Assembly (NCBI RefSeq): GCF_017948485.1
Contig: NZ_JAFFSX010000014.1
Location: 170,021 to 234,020 of the forward strand
Direction of reading: 5' to 3'
Origin: Streptomyces sp. GESEQ-35
GTDB taxonomy: Bacteria; Actinomycetota; Actinomycetes; Streptomycetales; Streptomycetaceae
Length of the DNA stretch: 64,000 bases
Positions 62,020-64,000 of this stretch are shown one piece after another (position 1 is the first letter of the stretch; each line of letters begins with the position of its first letter). The translations under genes were made by a program, and so were the position numbers. The notes below the pieces were generated by a model. That model searched no databases. It worked only from the letters and a program-made list of their open reading frames with translations, and was not told the origin of the DNA.

Positions 62020-63839
62020 GGGTAGCTCACCAGGTTGGCCACGTTGGTGGAGGAGTTGGACGGGCCGCCCTGGTCGTTGATGACGTGCCGGATCGTCCCG
62101 GTGCCGCCGAGCGACACGGTCACCATGTTCTGGAAGCGCACGTTCGGGTTGTCGGGGACCTCGAAGGCATGCTCGGCGGTGACACTCGAGTTGACGTTGA
62201 AGAAGCAGTAGCTGCCGAGCCCGTAGGCCTGGTGGCTGGTGACCGAGTCGGCGACCTTGTAGGCGGCGTAGCCCTGCGTGGAGCCGTTCATCCAGGCCGA
62301 CTGGTTGGGCGGGTCGTACGGCATCTCGTTCTGGTAGAAGTACGTCCGCCCGCCATTGCCGTTCCAGATCGTCTGGTGCTTCTGGTAGTGCTCGACGAAC
62401 AGGCCGTACATCGTCACGTCGTCGCCGTTGACGATCAGTCCGGTGTCGGCCGTGTTGCTGTCCCAGCCGATACCGGTGCCGTGGTCGCCGCGCCAGATCC
62501 ACATGTGGTCGCCGATGACATCGTCGCTGTTCACGACAAGGCTGGTGGTCGCCTTGCCGACGGCGGCGCCGCCGACGCGGAAGTACACGTCGTGCAGGGA
62601 GGTCGGGTTGGCCGCGTGGTCGGTGGAGGCACCTGACTCGCCGATCTCCACGAGCGTCTTCGAGTTGGTGGTCCCGGCGTCGAAGAGGACGCCCGCGAGC
62701 TTCACTCCGTCGACGTCGGCGACCGTCATGGCGGTGATGCCGTTGTCGGGGATGAACGTGGCGAGGCCGAGGCCCAGGACGACCGTGTCGGGGCGGGTCA
62801 CCTTCAGGGTCTGGTCCAGGTGATAGACGCCGGGGGTGACCAGCAGGTTCTTGCCCTCGGCCAGAGCCGCGTTGATCTGTTCGGCGGTCGCGCCCGGCTT
62901 GACGACGTAGAACTGGTCGAGGCCGAGCGAGGTACCCGCGGCGTTCCCGTTCGCCCACGTGGTGGCCGAGGAGTCGGCGCGCAGGGACGGCACGAACACC
63001 TGGTAGGTACCGGCGTCGTCGACGTACAGGAAGGGCTTCTCCCGCACCGTGGGGGTCTCGTTCACGGTGGTGTAGGGCGGGTTGGGGAAGCTGTCACCGG
63101 GCACGCCCTGGCTGCCGACGAAGACCATGTTCCAGTTGGAGCCGGTCCAGCTGCCGAGCTGCGAGTTGCGGGTCAGCCACTGCTGCTGGCTGCCGGAGTT
63201 GACCTGACCGTCGATCTTGGTGTCGGCCATGAAGCCGCCGCTGGACCAACCGCCGTCACTCAGCTCCAGGTTGCCGCGGACATGCATACGCCGGTAGGCG
63301 GAGGCCTGCGACACCGCCCAACGGTCCGTGCCGCCCGTGGGGTTGACCGACAGGTTCTCGGCGCCGCGCCAGAAGTTCTGGGTGGCGTTCTGCGGCGGGA
63401 ACCAGTCGGCCTCCACGTGCACGGCGCCGTTGATGGTGACGGAGTCGGGCGACTCGCCGAGGCCCAGGACCTGGGTGTAGAAGCCGACGTTGACGTCCGC
63501 GTCGTACGTGCCGGGCTTGAACATCACGGCGTGTCGCTCGGAGCCGAACTGGTTGGTCTCCTGCTGCTGGAAGATCTCGTCCAGCCGGCTCTGGATCGTC
63601 GAGGACGACATCGACGGGTCGAAGACTTCCACGTTCGGGCCGAGGTCGACGTCCTCGGCTTTGGTGTTCGCGTTAGTGACCTGGGAACCCTGTGCGGCGC
63701 CCTCCGGGGCGGCCCCGGCGGGCTGGAGGGTGAAGACCAGGACGGCGGCGGCCGCGGCCGCGAGGGCCGCTGTCCACGGGGCGCGGGACCTGATGAAACG
63801 GTGGCGGCCGCTGATGGGTGGCCTCGGAATTCGGAGCAC
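62016..63839 (-). CDS. Secreted right-handed beta-helix protein (pectate-lyase-like fold)
   Basis: 607 residues from a GTG at 63839 with AGGAGAAGAC upstream. Signal peptide (about 1-43). The body shows the rungs and opening of parallel beta-helix enzymes (MFKPGTYDADVNVGFYTQVLGLG, ALAEGKNLLVTPGVYHLDQ), as in GH55 and pectate-lyase superfamilies. Database names such as adenylyl cyclase that are attached to similar proteins are not supported by anything visible. It probably acts on extracellular polysaccharide. Catalytic residues cannot be assigned from sequence alone. Confidence 0.85.
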   Translation of the reverse strand: MLRIPRPPISGRHRFIRSRAPWTAALAAAAAAVLVFTLQPAGAAPEGAAQGSQVTNANTKAEDVDLGPNVEVFDPSMSSSTIQSRLDEIFQQQETNQFGSERHAVMFKPGTYDADVNVGFYTQVLGLGESPDSVTINGAVHVEADWFPPQNATQNFWRGAENLSVNPTGGTDRWAVSQASAYRRMHVRGNLELSDGGWSSGGFMADTKIDGQVNSGSQQQWLTRNSQLGSWTGSNWNMVFVGSQGVPGDSFPNPPYTTVNETPTVREKPFLYVDDAGTYQVFVPSLRADSSATTWANGNAAGTSLGLDQFYVVKPGATAEQINAALAEGKNLLVTPGVYHLDQTLKVTRPDTVVLGLGLATFIPDNGITAMTVADVDGVKLAGVLFDAGTTNSKTLVEIGESGASTDHAANPTSLHDVYFRVGGAAVGKATTSLVVNSDDVIGDHMWIWRGDHGTGIGWDSNTADTGLIVNGDDVTMYGLFVEHYQKHQTIWNGNGGRTYFYQNEMPYDPPNQSAWMNGSTQGYAAYKVADSVTSHQAYGLGSYCFFNVNSSVTAEHAFEVPDNPNVRFQNMVTVSLGGTGTIRHVINDQGGPSNSSTNVANLVSYP

Positions 63840-64000
63840 GTCTTCTCCTGTGCCGCCGAAGCGGCGGGTGTGGGGGGGGTGGGTGGGGAAGGGGCGGTCG
63901 GCCCTCCTCGTCCGCCGAGACCCCCTGCCATTCCCCTGGCCGCCGGGCGGCCGCCCCTCCGGGGTGGTCCCGGGCTCCCCGACCGCGGTACTCTTGGTTG
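63840..64000. other. Upstream region of the beta-helix gene
   Basis: GC-rich, with a run of G (63871-63878 and neighbours). No gene is seen in this last stretch. The ribosome site of the beta-helix gene is at its start. Confidence 0.5.

Noticed and set aside
62016..63839. Adenylyl cyclase, a name seen for similar proteins
   Set aside because: The sequence is a secreted beta-helix protein without any nucleotide cyclase motif.

Overview
The window looks like Streptomyces chromosome. It has very high GC, GTG/TTG starts and ATGA/GTGA stop-start overlaps. It also carries DmdR/IdeR-type iron boxes, WhiJ-type regulator sets, Tat-exported enzymes and an Erm methylase with a Streptomyces-type leader peptide. 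No tRNA, rRNA, CRISPR array, integrase or intact insertion sequence was seen.

1-22.2 kb: a non-ribosomal peptide siderophore locus, truncated at the left edge. On the minus strand, behind an iron box, lie a PanD-like aspartate decarboxylase, an MbtH-like protein and three NRPS genes (C-A-T; C-A-T-E; C-A-T-C-A-...). Upstream, also on the minus strand, are an alpha/beta hydrolase, an EntS-like exporter and an MbtI-type salicylate synthase. Diverging from these, with their own iron boxes, are an aryl-AMP ligase (Cys at the position that marks salicylate enzymes) and two FecCD permeases. The adenylation pockets read as beta-alanine, an unassigned polar or basic residue made D by the E domain, serine, and an N5-acyl-N5-hydroxyornithine. 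The local aspartate decarboxylase probably supplies the beta-alanine. The expected product is a mixed salicylate-hydroxamate siderophore. The aryl carrier protein, ornithine N-oxygenase, acyltransferase, thioesterase, transporter ATPase and binding protein are not in the window.

22.2-29.3 kb: a copper module (secreted protein diverging from a CopA-type ATPase across CsoR-like palindromes), a secreted glycerophosphodiesterase, and a DegT-like protein next to a CelD-like acyltransferase.

29.4-35.5 kb: a long-form GAPDH, a DUF4328 membrane protein, a VOC protein, a class F sortase beside a likely surface substrate, a decayed ABC ATPase, and an orphan FAD subunit of the xanthine dehydrogenase family.

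35.5-44.4 kb: a Tat-exported beta-propeller amidohydrolase, a coupled Tat amine oxidase and exported RidA pair, a Ser/Thr kinase whose 3' end is tandemly duplicated, and a type B carboxylesterase.

44.5-53.1 kb: an Erm methylase with leader peptide, an IorAB-like molybdenum oxidoreductase, a lipoprotein sortase, a WhiJ-like regulatory set, a CPBP protease and a DUF6069 protein.

53.2-64 kb: a minus-strand operon in which a ROK regulator precedes an SsuABC/TauABC-like transporter, a sulfatase and a GH43 enzyme, suggesting use of sulfated or substituted plant glycans. Next to it is a coupled pair of secreted proteins, a beta-helix protein and a ThuA-domain protein.
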